Numbered from the stretch's first letter, positions 37,089-46,493 are shown. The stretch is DNA of 64,000 nt from Flavobacteriales bacterium (GCA_016703005.1 JADJCX010000010.1:1-64000); one strand, 5' to 3'. The notes: generated from the sequence alone by a model not told the origin. Made by a program: numbers and translations.

Positions 37089-38831
37089 ATGCATCTTTCC
37101 TTCCATCCTTGCCGCCACGTGGTGTTGGGCATTGCCCTGTTCGCTCAGCAGCAGTTCACCTTGGGTCAGTGGGTCTTTCAAGGCGATTCAACGCCCACTT
37201 GGGAGCAGGTGGTCGGGAGGTACAAGGCACTTGATCAACAACACCGCATGGCGCGGCTACTGGAGATCGGTAAGGACGACAACGGCTCCCCCATTCACCT
37301 GTTCGTCATTGCCGATGGCAGCGGCTTCACCCCCGACAGCGTCAGGGCTTCCGGCAAGAACATCCTTTTCATCAACAACGGCATTCATCCTGGTGAGCCC
37401 GATGGAGTGGATGCCAGCCTCTTGCTGGCAAAGGCGCTGATGGAGAGCGACCAATACATGGGTTTGCTCGCCCATACCGCCGTGTGCATTGTCCCCATGT
37501 ACAACGTGGGTGGTTCCCAACAGCGGAGTTGCTGTAGCCGAGCGAACCAGAACGGACCGGCCGAATACGGCTTCAGGGGTAATGCGCGCAACCTCGATCT
37601 GAACCGCGATATGGTGAAGATGGATAGCCGCAACGCGGAAGCCTTGGTTGCCGCGCTGCGTTACTGGGATCCGGACCTCTTCATCGATACGCACACAACG
37701 GATGGGGCTGATCACCGCTATACGATGAACTTGCTGTTGACCCAGGATGACAAGTTGGAAGAACCCCTGAAGGCATTCGCGCAGCAGGTTTTGGTCCCGG
37801 GCTTGTACAACTGGATGGACCGGAAGGAGATCCTGATGGGGCCGTACTACGAGGGCGTGCACGAAGTGCCCGATAGCGGATTGGTGGGATTCAACGACAC
37901 TCCGAGATACACCACGGGCTATACCGGGTTGTTCCAGTGCATTGGTTTCATGAGCGAGGCACATATGCTGAAGCCCTTCGCCGACCGCGTCAACGCTACG
38001 TTCCAACTGCAACTGGCAACACTGTCCGTGATGAACGAGAACACAGAAGCGTTGAAGTCGGCCCGGGCCAAGGCCAAGGCGATGGCCGCAAGTCCAGGCA
38101 AGTTCGCTATCGATTGGAAGCTTGATACCGCGTACCACGAGGAGATCCTCTTCCACGGGTACATGGCCGGGTATAAGCCCAGCGCCGTCAGCAAACTGCC
38201 GCGCCTCTATTTCGACCGAAGTCGGCCCCGCGATATGATGGTGCCGTGGCAGGACAAGTACGTGCCTGACCTGCGCGTGGTAAAACCCAGTGCGTATGTG
38301 ATCCCGCAAGCATGGCGACAGGTGATCCAGCGGCTGGAAAAACACTGTGTATCGATCGAGCGATACAGCGCCGACACAGTGTTGACCGTTGAAGCGTATC
38401 GCATAGGGAAGTTCGAAACCGTGAAGCAGCCTTTCGAGGGGCACTACTTGCATTATTCCGTTGAAGCGGTTCCGGCGAGCATCCCGGTTCAGCTTCAAGC
38501 GGGCGATGCCATCGTGAGGATGGGGAAGGAGACCGATCGTTTCGTCATGGAAACGTTGGAACCACAGGCGCCCGACAGTTGGTTCGCTTGGGGCTTCTTC
38601 GACAGTGTGTTGCAGCAGAAGGAATGGTTCAGTCCCTTCGTGTTCGAGGACAAGGCCGCTGAATTGTTGGCAAAGGACCCGGCGTTGCGAGAGGCGTTCG
38701 ATGCGCGGCGCGCGAATGATCCAGCATTTGCGGAAGATGGTTGGGCGCAACTCTATTTCATCTACCAGCGTTCGCCTTACTTCGAGCCTGGCCATAAAGT
38801 GTATCCGGTATACCGTATTCCCGGACTATGA
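37089..38831 (+). CDS. M14-family zinc metallocarboxypeptidase, exported
   Basis: A 580-residue protein with a probable signal peptide (about residues 1-26, with ALFAQQQFTLG). The M14 fold shows the zinc ligands HxxE in INNGIHPGEPDGVDA and the second His in FIDTHTTDGADH; the substrate-binding stretch ARNLDLNRDMVK lies between them. A long C-terminal region (about residues 330-580) is specific to this Bacteroidota subgroup. It is expected to hydrolyse peptides in the periplasm or outside the cell. The stop overlaps the start of the potassium channel gene (ATGA), so both are one operon. The exact substrate is unknown. Confidence 0.88.
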   Translation: MHLSFHPCRHVVLGIALFAQQQFTLGQWVFQGDSTPTWEQVVGRYKALDQQHRMARLLEIGKDDNGSPIHLFVIADGSGFTPDSVRASGKNILFINNGIHPGEPDGVDASLLLAKALMESDQYMGLLAHTAVCIVPMYNVGGSQQRSCCSRANQNGPAEYGFRGNARNLDLNRDMVKMDSRNAEALVAALRYWDPDLFIDTHTTDGADHRYTMNLLLTQDDKLEEPLKAFAQQVLVPGLYNWMDRKEILMGPYYEGVHEVPDSGLVGFNDTPRYTTGYTGLFQCIGFMSEAHMLKPFADRVNATFQLQLATLSVMNENTEALKSARAKAKAMAASPGKFAIDWKLDTAYHEEILFHGYMAGYKPSAVSKLPRLYFDRSRPRDMMVPWQDKYVPDLRVVKPSAYVIPQAWRQVIQRLEKHCVSIERYSADTVLTVEAYRIGKFETVKQPFEGHYLHYSVEAVPASIPVQLQAGDAIVRMGKETDRFVMETLEPQAPDSWFAWGFFDSVLQQKEWFSPFVFEDKAAELLAKDPALREAFDARRANDPAFAEDGWAQLYFIYQRSPYFEPGHKVYPVYRIPGL

Positions 38832-39775
38832 TCAAGGCAGAACGCGCGCAAGACCCGGGTATTGGGTCGTCATTCGAGCGACCGCTCGATCGGTTGGTCG
38901 ACAAGGATGGCAGTTTCCGGGTGCAGCGCACCGGCGGCATCAGTGGTCTGCGTGAAGGTTTCATCGCATTGGCCACAATGCCGATCGCCCGGCTGGTGGT
39001 GACCTTCGTGTGCGGCTACCTCGGCATGAACCTCGTTTTTGGTTCGTTGTACATGCTCATCGGTGTGCAACACCTCGGGAACGCCGACCTCACATCCCTT
39101 GGAGGCAAATGGATGAGCGCCATCGGTATGAGCGTTCAAACGCTCACTACGGTCGGTTACGGTTCGTTGTACCCGAACAGCCCGTCCACATGGACGCTCG
39201 CAGCGGTCGAGGGTGTCTTCGGTATTTTGGGGTTCTCATTGATCAGTGCGGTCATCTACGCGAGGTTCGCAAGGCCGACAACACGCCTCGCATACTGCGA
39301 ACAAGCGCTCATTGCACCTTTCAAGGATGGCTGGAGCTTGCAAGTTCGTTTGGCCAACAAACGGAGCACGCTGTTGGTGGAAGTGGAGGCCCGTATGCTG
39401 ATGGTGATGGCCGATGTGGACGAGCACGGTGAGCGGCTCAACTACTACAACCTGAAGTTGCAACTGGACAAGGTCAGTTTCCTTCCGCTGAGTTGGACCG
39501 TCGTGCATCCGATCACGGCTGAGAGCCCTTTGGCAGGATTGAGCTACGAGGAACTTGTTGCACGAAGGGCGGAGGTGATCATACTGCTCAAAGGCATCGA
39601 CGAAGGCTATATGCAGCAGGTGCTCACGCGCCACTCGTTCCGTTACGACGAGATGGTTTGGGGCGGTCGCTTCATTCGCGCGTTCAGTTCATCCAATGGT
39701 GCCATGCGCCTTGATCTGGGCAAACTCAGTGACCATACCCTCGTGCAAGCGCCGGAGCGCTTGCCCAAGGATTGA
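38828..39775 (+). CDS. Inward-rectifier potassium channel (KirBac-like)
   Basis: A 315-residue protein. The first transmembrane helix is about residues 52-75 (RLVVTFVCGYLGMNLVFGSL). The pore helix and selectivity filter are in MSVQTLTTVGYGSLYP, and the second helix follows at about residues 122-143. The C-terminal half is the cytoplasmic Ig-like rectifier domain (LQVRLANKRSTLLVEVEARM, SWTVVHPITAESPLAGLS, GRFIRAFSSSNG). Tetramers conduct K+. The start overlaps the M14 peptidase stop by 4 bases. There is no obvious functional link between the two. Confidence 0.93.
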   Translation: MIKAERAQDPGIGSSFERPLDRLVDKDGSFRVQRTGGISGLREGFIALATMPIARLVVTFVCGYLGMNLVFGSLYMLIGVQHLGNADLTSLGGKWMSAIGMSVQTLTTVGYGSLYPNSPSTWTLAAVEGVFGILGFSLISAVIYARFARPTTRLAYCEQALIAPFKDGWSLQVRLANKRSTLLVEVEARMLMVMADVDEHGERLNYYNLKLQLDKVSFLPLSWTVVHPITAESPLAGLSYEELVARRAEVIILLKGIDEGYMQQVLTRHSFRYDEMVWGGRFIRAFSSSNGAMRLDLGKLSDHTLVQAPERLPKD

Positions 39776-39801
39776 CGATCCATAAAACCCAACGACGAAC
39801 A

Positions 39802-40347
39802 ATGGAGATCGAACACATCAGCCTCGGCGCTCGTGTTAACCACCCCGCATTCGGTGTCGGCGTGGTATACGCCGAAGATCAACGGACCCTGAGCATCTTC
39901 TTTCGCGAGCACGGCGAACAGACCATCGCGCGCTCCTTCGAAGGCTTGCACCTGATCGCCCCCGGCCCCGTGGTGGAAGTCCCGGAAGCGCGACTCGACA
40001 TGGATGCGGTGAAACAGGGACTTGAAGAAGTGCTTTTGGAGATCACCGGACCCCAACGTCCCATTGCACTGGCCCGCAAATGGGAGCGGGGTACCATGGT
40101 GATGAAGCCGGCGACGGCCGGTCTTCAGTCAAAGGAAGTGCCCATTGAAACGTTCTTCCACAAGATCACCATGGTGCGCGATCGCTTGCGCGTGATGGAA
40201 CAGAAGATCAATGCGCATCCCGTCCTCAGCGAGACCGACAAAGCGGAATTGCAGCAGTACATCACCCGTTGTTATGGAAGCTTCACCAGTTTCAACGTTC
40301 TCTTCGATGACAAGGACGACGAGTTCGTGGGGCAGAAGGGGGAATAG
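39802..40347 (+). CDS. Conserved protein with an N-terminal tudor/CarD-like segment
   Basis: A 181-residue soluble protein. Residues about 8-50 (LGARVNHPAFGVGVVYAED, TLSIFFREHGEQTIAR) resemble the small beta-barrel found at the C-terminus of UvrD/PcrA and in CarD-like or DUF3553 proteins, which contact RNA polymerase or nucleic acid. The rest is mostly helical and acidic. There is no signal peptide. I chose the ATG at 39802 since homology starts there; an earlier in-frame ATG at 39772 exists. It follows the potassium channel gene by 26 bases. Function not known. Confidence 0.68.
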   Translation: MEIEHISLGARVNHPAFGVGVVYAEDQRTLSIFFREHGEQTIARSFEGLHLIAPGPVVEVPEARLDMDAVKQGLEEVLLEITGPQRPIALARKWERGTMVMKPATAGLQSKEVPIETFFHKITMVRDRLRVMEQKINAHPVLSETDKAELQQYITRCYGSFTSFNVLFDDKDDEFVGQKGE

Positions 40348-40407
40348 CACACATGCGCAACACCCAAGAGTTTTCAACCGCTGAGGATCAAGGCGTATTT
40401 GCGCATA

Positions 40408-40415
40408 TACATTAG
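40408..40415 (+). promoter_or_regulatory. Candidate -7 box (TACATTAG) for the structured RNA
   Basis: TACATTAG is the same octamer as before the S46 peptidase (5187-5194) and lies about 55 bases upstream of the RNA closing stem. A 7-base-arm hairpin (TCCCGGA / TCCGGGA, 40443-40460) lies between them. Confidence 0.35.
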
Positions 40416-40469
40416 CGCTCGCTCTGTTCTTTGATGCTCCTGTCCCGGAGAGATCCGGGATGCAAACGA

Positions 40470-40669
40470 GAAGCCCACACGGGCCATCTGTTCATTGGAA
40501 CCAACAATTTCCATCAGGGATCGCACCCTCGGTGGTCTACGGCGGGCCTCAGCCCGACTTCGGTCGGGATTCACTTCGGTGACAGGAGGATTACGGAAGC
40601 CATCATCGCGATCCCGCCCATGTGATTCCATGGGTTTCTTTGAACGTGGCCCTGTGTGGGCTTTTTTTG
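40470..40669 (+). ncRNA. ssrS: Structured RNA with closing stem and terminator, probable 6S RNA
   Basis: This intergenic stretch folds as one long rod. The closing stem pairs GAAGCCCACACGGGCC (40470-40485) with GGCCCTGTGTGGGCTT (40648-40663), and a T7 run follows it. Inward, GTTCA pairs with TGAAC and AACC with GGTT, then an open internal region follows. A perfect stem GGGATCGC/GCGATCCC (40517-40524, 40608-40615) comes next, and the apex holds small GC hairpins such as CCCGACTTCGGTCGGG. Closing stem, central bubble, apical arm and length of about 200 bases match the layout of 6S RNA, which mimics an open promoter and binds RNA polymerase. No coding frame is convincing. It is not RNase P, tmRNA or SRP RNA, whose core motifs are absent. 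Identity as 6S is inferred from shape only; exact ends unknown. Confidence 0.55.
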
Positions 40670-40755
40670 TTCCGTCGCGTCGTGTATCGGTCTGTAGTTG
40701 TCACTTCGCGAACAGCATCAAAGCCCCGATTTTTCAGGGTGGAAAGCAGGCATAG

Positions 40756-41400
40756 ATGTCCACCGTAACGACTTCAACAACCGGTCCCGCCTTGGATGAG
40801 CTTACGACCTATCCGGTCATGGAATCTTTCAGTACGGTGCAAGGTGAGGGCGCATACACGGGCTTGGCCGCTCACTTTATCCGGTTGGCCGGTTGCGATG
40901 TGGGCTGCACGTGGTGCGATGTAAAAGACAGTTGGGATGCGAGCGAACATCCAAGAAGGGCCGTCCGTGATCTTGTTGATGAAGCTTCGGACCACCCTGC
41001 GCGCATTGTGGTGGTAACCGGTGGCGAGCCGCTGATGCACAACCTCGATCCATTGACCGCAGCTTTCCGCACCGCCGGGTTCCGTACGCACATCGAAACC
41101 AGTGGTGCTTATCCGCTCAGCGGCCAATGGCATCATATCTGCCTAAGCCCGAAGAAATTCAAGGGTGCCTTGCCCGAAGTCTTTACCGCTGCGCATGAAC
41201 TGAAGGTGATCGTATTCAACAAACACGACCTGCAATGGGCCGAGGAGCAAGCCGCACGTGTAGGTGCAGGTTGCCGCCTCTTCCTACAACCCGAATGGGA
41301 CAAGCGCGAAGCGATGATGCCGTTGGTCGTGGACTACGTAAAGCAACATCCCCAGTGGAACATCTCGTTGCAAACGCACAAGTACTTGAACATACCATGA
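40756..41400 (+). CDS. queE: 7-carboxy-7-deazaguanine synthase
   Basis: A 214-residue radical SAM enzyme in the queuosine pathway; it converts carboxy-tetrahydropterin to 7-carboxy-7-deazaguanine. The cluster motif is RLAGCDVGCTWCDVKDSW (CxxxCxxC). FSTVQGEGAYTGLAAHFIRL precedes it, and VVTGGEPLMH binds SAM. The length is typical of the Bacteroidota type. Its stop overlaps the start of the PorE-like gene (ATGA). I see no preQ1 riboswitch between the structured RNA and the start codon. Confidence 0.95.
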   Translation: MSTVTTSTTGPALDELTTYPVMESFSTVQGEGAYTGLAAHFIRLAGCDVGCTWCDVKDSWDASEHPRRAVRDLVDEASDHPARIVVVTGGEPLMHNLDPLTAAFRTAGFRTHIETSGAYPLSGQWHHICLSPKKFKGALPEVFTAAHELKVIVFNKHDLQWAEEQAARVGAGCRLFLQPEWDKREAMMPLVVDYVKQHPQWNISLQTHKYLNIP

Positions 41401-43400
41401 TGAAAGCAGTGGGTAGCCGGAGCAGCAGAGAAGCAACTGCGCGAAGTCAATGGCTTGTGCGGTCGCTCGTGGTTATCGCTTGCCACTTCCTAGTGTCCGC
41501 GGCATTGGCCCAGCCGGGACGATATTCAACCGAGAACAAGAAGGCGATCAAACTGTATGAGGAAGCCCGCAGTTGCATGCCCATGCGCGACAAGGCGTGT
41601 ATCGAAGAGAAACTGAAGAAGAGCAGCGAAGCCGATCCGGACTTCATGGAGTCGCATCTATTGCTGGGGGAGTTCTATGAAACGGAGGACCGGGATGCCG
41701 ATGCCGAACGCGAGTATCAGTGGGCCATGGACAAGAACCCGTTGTTCTTTCCGAACGCTCGATTCCACTTGGCCGAAGTGCAATTCCGTTTGGGCAAGTA
41801 TGCCGAGGCCGAACGCAACTATCAGTTGTTCCTGGACCTGAAGGAGGCATCCTCATCGTTGCAGGGCCGAGCGCAACTCGGCGTGGAGAGTTGCGCGTTC
41901 GCGCGCACCGCAGTGCACCAACCCGTGCCGTTCGACCCTGTGAACCTTGGTCCGAACATCAACGGCTCCGGGCCGGAGTACTATCCCTGCATAACCGCGG
42001 ATGATGCAACGCTCTTTTTCACACGCGTGGTGAATGATGAGAACGCAGTGCAAGGCATACAAGAGGATTTCTTCATGAGCAAGCGCGGTGATGATGGCGC
42101 TTGGGGGCCGCGTTCACGGGTTCCCGTCATCAATACCTCGCTTAACGAAGGTGCTGGAACACTGAGCCCCGATGGTCGCTTCATCATTTTCACGGCTTGC
42201 GAACTCTATGGCGATTATGGGCCCGGCCGCCGCGGGCTCGGCAGCTGCGATCTGTTCATCAGCAGGCGCATCGGGGAGAAGTGGAGTTTGCCCGAGAACA
42301 TGGGCGCGCCGATCAACAGCCGCAGTTGGGAAAGCCAGCCAAGCCTGGGTAGCGATGGTCGAACGCTGTATTTCATACGGGGCCTGAATACCTCCGAGGG
42401 CACCCGTGTGCAGGACATCTATGTGTGCACGTTGCAGGACGATGGCAACTGGGGAAAGCCGGAACGCCTGCCCGAACAAGTGAACAGCGAAATGGTGGAG
42501 GAAAGCGTGCAGATCCATCCGGACGGGACCACGTTGTATTTCAGTAGTGATGGTCACCCCGGCATGGGTGGATTGGATCTGTACGTAAGCCGTAAACAGC
42601 CGGATGGCACATGGAGCGAAGCGCTCAATCTCGGCTACCCTATCAACACCAGCGACGATGAGAACAGTCTGCTGGTGAACGCTCTCGGCGATATCGCATA
42701 CTTCGGTAGCGATCGTCCCGGCGGACAAGGCGATCTGGATCTGTACAGTTTCGTAGTGCCCGGCCCTTTGCGCCCGAACCCTGTGAGCTACATCCGTGGC
42801 AAGGTCACGGACAAGTCGAGCGGGTTGCCCGTTGAAGCGGACATTGAACTCTATGATCTCGCCACGGGTAAGCTCACAACGGGCGCCTACAGCGATCCAA
42901 AGACCGGTGAATTCCTCGTGTGCCTGCCCAGCGGCAAGGACTATGCGCTGAACGCAAGTGCCGATGGTTACCTTTTCTTCTCGGAGAATTATTCCATTGC
43001 CAAGAGCGGCACGGCGACAAAGCCGATCGAATTGCCCGTTGCGCTGAATGCCATCGGCACCGGACAAACGATCGCGTTGCGGAACATCTTCTTCAACACG
43101 GCGAGCGCTGCGCTGCTGCCGGAGAGCAACGCTGAGCTGAGCAAGTTGAAACGCTTGCTCGATACGAACGTCTCACTGAAGGTGGAAGTAGGCGGCCATA
43201 CCGACAACGCAGGCGATGATGCCAGTAACCAAAAGCTGAGCGAGCAACGCGCCAACGCCGTGCGCGATCACTTGATCACAGCGGGCATTGATGCGGCGCG
43301 CATCACCGCGAAGGGCTACGGGGAAACAAAGCCGGTCGCTGACAATGCCAATGAGCAGGGTAGGGCGCAGAACAGAAGGACGGAGGTAACGGTGTTGTGA
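41397..43400 (+). CDS. PorE-like envelope protein: TPR, PD40 propeller, carboxypeptidase-regulatory and OmpA domains
   Basis: A 667-residue protein with a signal peptide (about residues 15-37). The domain order is TPR (residues about 40-145, LLGEFYETEDRDADAEREYQ and AEVQFRLGKYAEAERNYQ), PD40/WD-like beta-propeller (about 175-440, LSPDGRFIIFTACEL, QIHPDGTTLYFSSDG, DIAYFGSDRPGGQGDLDLY), carboxypeptidase-regulatory-like domain (IRGKVTDKSSGLPVEADIEL) and OmpA domain (VEVGGHTDNAGDDASNQKL, ITAKGYGETKP). This is the order described for PorE, a T9SS component that anchors to peptidoglycan. Several Bacteroidota proteins share the layout, so the assignment is probable rather than proven. It is translationally coupled to queE. 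Confidence 0.82.
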   Translation: MMKAVGSRSSREATARSQWLVRSLVVIACHFLVSAALAQPGRYSTENKKAIKLYEEARSCMPMRDKACIEEKLKKSSEADPDFMESHLLLGEFYETEDRDADAEREYQWAMDKNPLFFPNARFHLAEVQFRLGKYAEAERNYQLFLDLKEASSSLQGRAQLGVESCAFARTAVHQPVPFDPVNLGPNINGSGPEYYPCITADDATLFFTRVVNDENAVQGIQEDFFMSKRGDDGAWGPRSRVPVINTSLNEGAGTLSPDGRFIIFTACELYGDYGPGRRGLGSCDLFISRRIGEKWSLPENMGAPINSRSWESQPSLGSDGRTLYFIRGLNTSEGTRVQDIYVCTLQDDGNWGKPERLPEQVNSEMVEESVQIHPDGTTLYFSSDGHPGMGGLDLYVSRKQPDGTWSEALNLGYPINTSDDENSLLVNALGDIAYFGSDRPGGQGDLDLYSFVVPGPLRPNPVSYIRGKVTDKSSGLPVEADIELYDLATGKLTTGAYSDPKTGEFLVCLPSGKDYALNASADGYLFFSENYSIAKSGTATKPIELPVALNAIGTGQTIALRNIFFNTASAALLPESNAELSKLKRLLDTNVSLKVEVGGHTDNAGDDASNQKLSEQRANAVRDHLITAGIDAARITAKGYGETKPVADNANEQGRAQNRRTEVTVL

Positions 43401-43405
43401 ACCGC

Positions 43406-44807
43406 TCAGAGCCCAACATCCAGCCCGAACATCAAAGCCGCCCCGTGGCCGGATCCGGAGATCGGTCCGATCACATTGGGTACGCGCAGCTGAAGTTGCA
43501 CGTTCGGTGCAACAATGTATTGCAGGCCGATGCCCAATCGTGCGCCTCCAAATCCGCCGAACGACAAAGACGCTTCAGGGCGTAATGCCGTTCGCGCCAA
43601 GAAGGACTTCGTGATGGACAAGCGGGGCGTGTAACCCGGCAAATTCCGTTGGTCGAGCGCGATCTCCCAGCTGTAAAGTCGTGCTGGAGCAATACAATAC
43701 TTGCCGTGCCAGCCTATGCGCAAGCGGGCCTCGACCAACGTCGGCAGCAACTGCGCGAAACCGCCTTGCTCGTATTCCAATCCGATCGTGTCCTGCAGTT
43801 CGGCTTGGTCCAACACCACGCCATCGAGATCGAAGACATTCTCTACCTCAATACCATCGTAGGTGATGGTCGAATTGTTGTCGATCCGTCTTGAGTTCCC
43901 CTTCCAAGCAACGAACCCGAGGTCCGTCACCTTCAACTGGAGTTTGCTGCCCATGCCGAACAATTGAAAGCATTTTTCGATCCCTGCGCTCAATGCCAAA
44001 CCGGCTCCGCTGCTCGTACCAAAACCGGAACGCCCAGTGTCGCTGCGGGCGTAAGAGCCATCCAGGTCGAGTTGAAGGAACCGCCCATCGGTTGCCGTGA
44101 AGAGGTCCGCTTGGCGCAGTTCGGCGCTGTTCATGCGTTGGCCGTTCACCAGCTCCAAGCGCAAAAGCTCTCGCTCTCGGCATGCTGGAAGCCGAAGCCG
44201 AATGTTTGATAGGTCATTGACGTGAACGCCGTTCCACCAAGACTGGCTGTTCCGTTCTCGTATGCCGCGTTCCCGAAGAAGGTGAGGCTGTACAGGTCGT
44301 CGGCGAACCGCATGCCCATCACATCGTGGTGCGCAACACTGATCATCGGGCATACGCTTCCATCGCCGAAGAGCGAATCGCCCCAGGTGTAGGTGGCTCG
44401 GAAGTCCACCGCAAAGCCCGCGCGGTTGTTGCCTTTCAGTTCGTTCTGTGTTGCCGTGCGCAGTTCTTCGCTGAGTACATCGCCACGCCAAAGGCCTTTC
44501 ACAAGGTTCGTTGCGCAGGCTATTGGAATCGTAGAGGCCGGAGGCTTCGATACGCAGCCAGTTGTTCCCGTGATAACGGTTTTCGCGATGGTCGTACGCC
44601 GCCTGAACTTCTTCCGGGGGTCCCAATGGTCGGCACTGCTTCGAGTTGGGCCGTTGTCAGTTGCGCCGCACAGGCAACCGACAGCAACGCGAAACACGAA
44701 GTGACCATCGCTCGGTTCAACCGTTGCGATGCACGAACAGCTACCGGCTTCAGCAGTGCCATGGGTACGGAATGCCACCGAGCGCTGTTCTTCCGTCGCT
44801 CACTCAT
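43406..44807 (-). pseudogene. DUF5723-like outer-membrane protein, several frameshifts
   Basis: The start overlaps the stop of the lipoprotein gene (ATGAGTGAG at 44807). The N-terminal frame gives a signal sequence (MVTSCFALLSVACAAQLTTA). Sequence that fits an outer-membrane barrel then continues in a second frame (NWLRIEASGLYDSNSL). A third frame follows (FAVDFRATYTWGDSLFGDGS, FADDLYSLTFFGNAAY). It returns to the second frame from about 44160 (RLELVNGQRMN) to the end (SFGGFGGARLGIGLQYIVAP). At least three indels are needed, near 44650, 44510 and 44160. The complete product would be about 460 residues. In this phylum DUF5723 proteins are predicted T9SS- or envelope-associated barrels of unknown function. 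The even spread of indels favours sequencing error or a decaying gene. Confidence 0.6.
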
Positions 44808-46403
44808 CCCCGTTCACCGTGTATGAACCCCGCACGGTCACTTGCAGATCCAACCGGTAACGGTCGAGGATCTTCACCTGCTGCGGTTGGTTGGCCGTGT
44901 TGTAGTTGGAGGTGATCCGCAAGCGGCCCCCGGCGTATAGCAGGTCCACTTGGGCTTCGTTGATGTACGCGGTCAACTTGCTCTCCACTGGTGTGTCAAC
45001 GAAACCGTCGAAGCCCAGCAGACCGCTTGCGATGGTCCCCATCACCGGCACGTTGCTGATCACATTGCCATCCGCATCGATGATGTCCAATTGCATCGTG
45101 GCATCGAAGGGGAATCCGTTCTTGGCGAAGAGCATCAGTTCGCCTTCGCGCAGTCCGTGGTTCTCCAATGTGCCCGGGAGGTCGGGAACGGCAACGCTCT
45201 GCAATTGCAGCCCATTCACGGCGAGACAAAGCGGCACTTCCACCTCAAGGTCGGCGCTCAACTTGCTGTCGTAGTACAGGAAGTCGTTGCCGTTGCTGAT
45301 GTCCCCGAGCGGGTTCAGGGTAAGGTCGGCTTCGAAACCGATCGCATTGGGCAGGTTCTCCAGGAAGAGATCCACGTTGCTGTTGGTTTCGTCCAGATAG
45401 TAGGTGCTCACTGCCGGAACATGGCCACCCCCGATATCAATTGCCCTGTTGATGCGCACCGTGCCATTGGTGATCGCGTGGTTCAATAGACGTCGTTACC
45501 GGTTGTCGAGTTGTGGCTTGTCAGGTAATTCAATTGCACTTGCCCATCCACCCCGATGCCGTTGGTGAGTTTCAGCCGCACATCGATCCTGTCGATGTCC
45601 AGCCAGTTCGCAGTTATCGCCAGGTCGCTGGAAATGTCGTTCAACTCAGGACCCAGGTGCACGTTCCGCTGCCCGAAATAGCCGCGGGCGTACTGTGGTA
45701 TCATCCCCGAATAGGAAACCAATGAGACGACGCTATCGGAACTAGTGACCGTTACGCTTGTGGGGTGAGCCGGATCCACCATGCCACCGAACTCCGTGGC
45801 CAGAGTGTTCACATCGTCGAAGGTCGGCCCGCGCAGATCGAATCGGTAACCAGCGAGGTCAGCAACGCCGTCCACTGATGACGTGCCATTTGGTAAGGCT
45901 GCTGGCACGTTGCTTACGATCTCGAACGGAACACCGTTCAGCGTGGCCCCCGGCAAGCCGAAAGTCATGATCAGCGGCGCTTCCACCGAACTGATGACGG
46001 ATATGTTCACTAGCCCCTCCCGAATGTCCAAACGGCTCAATTGAACGTCCTCCAGATCGAACCGGGTGATCTCGTTCTCGGTTGCGAGTGGAGCTCCGGG
46101 TGGAATCGAAAGAGACGCAAAGGGGAAGGGGTCGCCATAAGAGAAAACCGTATCCGGAATGTCGAGCACAGTGTCGAGGCTCAGAGCGAACAGTCTTTCG
46201 GAGAAGATAACGGAAATGACCCCGTCATCGCCTACCGACACGAGACTATCAGCGAGCGCATCAGATACACTTAATGAGGTGATCACTAAGGGCGCTACGA
46301 CGTCAATATCCCATTGGGCCTGCGGCCCGTCCTTGCGACAACCGGCAAGCAGCAATGCAGTTGAAAAAAGGCAGGCAACCCACAGGGTTCTTGGTTCGTT
46401 CAT
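44800..46403 (-). CDS. Large lipoprotein of unknown function, one frameshift
   Basis: Starting at 46403, a lipoprotein signal with lipobox ALLLAGC is followed by AQWDIDVVAPLVITSLSVSD, a start common among Bacteroidota lipoproteins that precede DUF5723 genes. The frame ends at 45483 with SHNSTTGNDVY. A second frame, with no ribosome site of its own, picks up directly with LLNHAITNGTVRINRAIDIG and runs to 44800. Joining them gives about 534 residues. One base near 45487 explains the break. The protein is rich in beta strands and has long conserved loops (SKLSADLEVEVPLCLAVNG). The pair with the DUF5723 gene suggests an outer-membrane complex (inference). Confidence 0.72.
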
Positions 46404-46464
46404 GGAGCAGTAGCGTGCAATGTAATCCGGCCACGATACCGGCCACACAGCCCGTTGATGCCGG

Positions 46465-46472
46465 TACATTCG
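46465..46472 (+). promoter_or_regulatory. Candidate -7 box (TACATTCG)
   Basis: TACATTCG, 21 bases upstream of the ATG at 46494, in the region between the divergent lipoprotein and membrane-protein genes. Confidence 0.45.
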
Positions 46473-46493
46473 CACCGAACGGTTGAAGGGTAT

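Noticed and set aside
37257..38795. 512-codon open frame on the minus strand
   Set aside because: It is the shadow of the M14 peptidase gene; the peptide is His/Arg-rich with no domain.
40700..40755. Possible preQ1 riboswitch directly upstream of queE
   Set aside because: The short sequence has no preQ1-I or preQ1-II consensus, and the strong structure upstream is much longer than either and ends in its own terminator.
42114..43067. 317-codon minus-strand frame opposite the PorE-like gene
   Set aside because: Shadow composition, no start signal, and the opposite strand carries a complete multi-domain protein.
44800..45486. A separate 228-residue protein starting with TTG at 45486
   Set aside because: It continues the lipoprotein upstream after a one-base shift, has no ribosome site or signal, and reads as the second half of the same protein.
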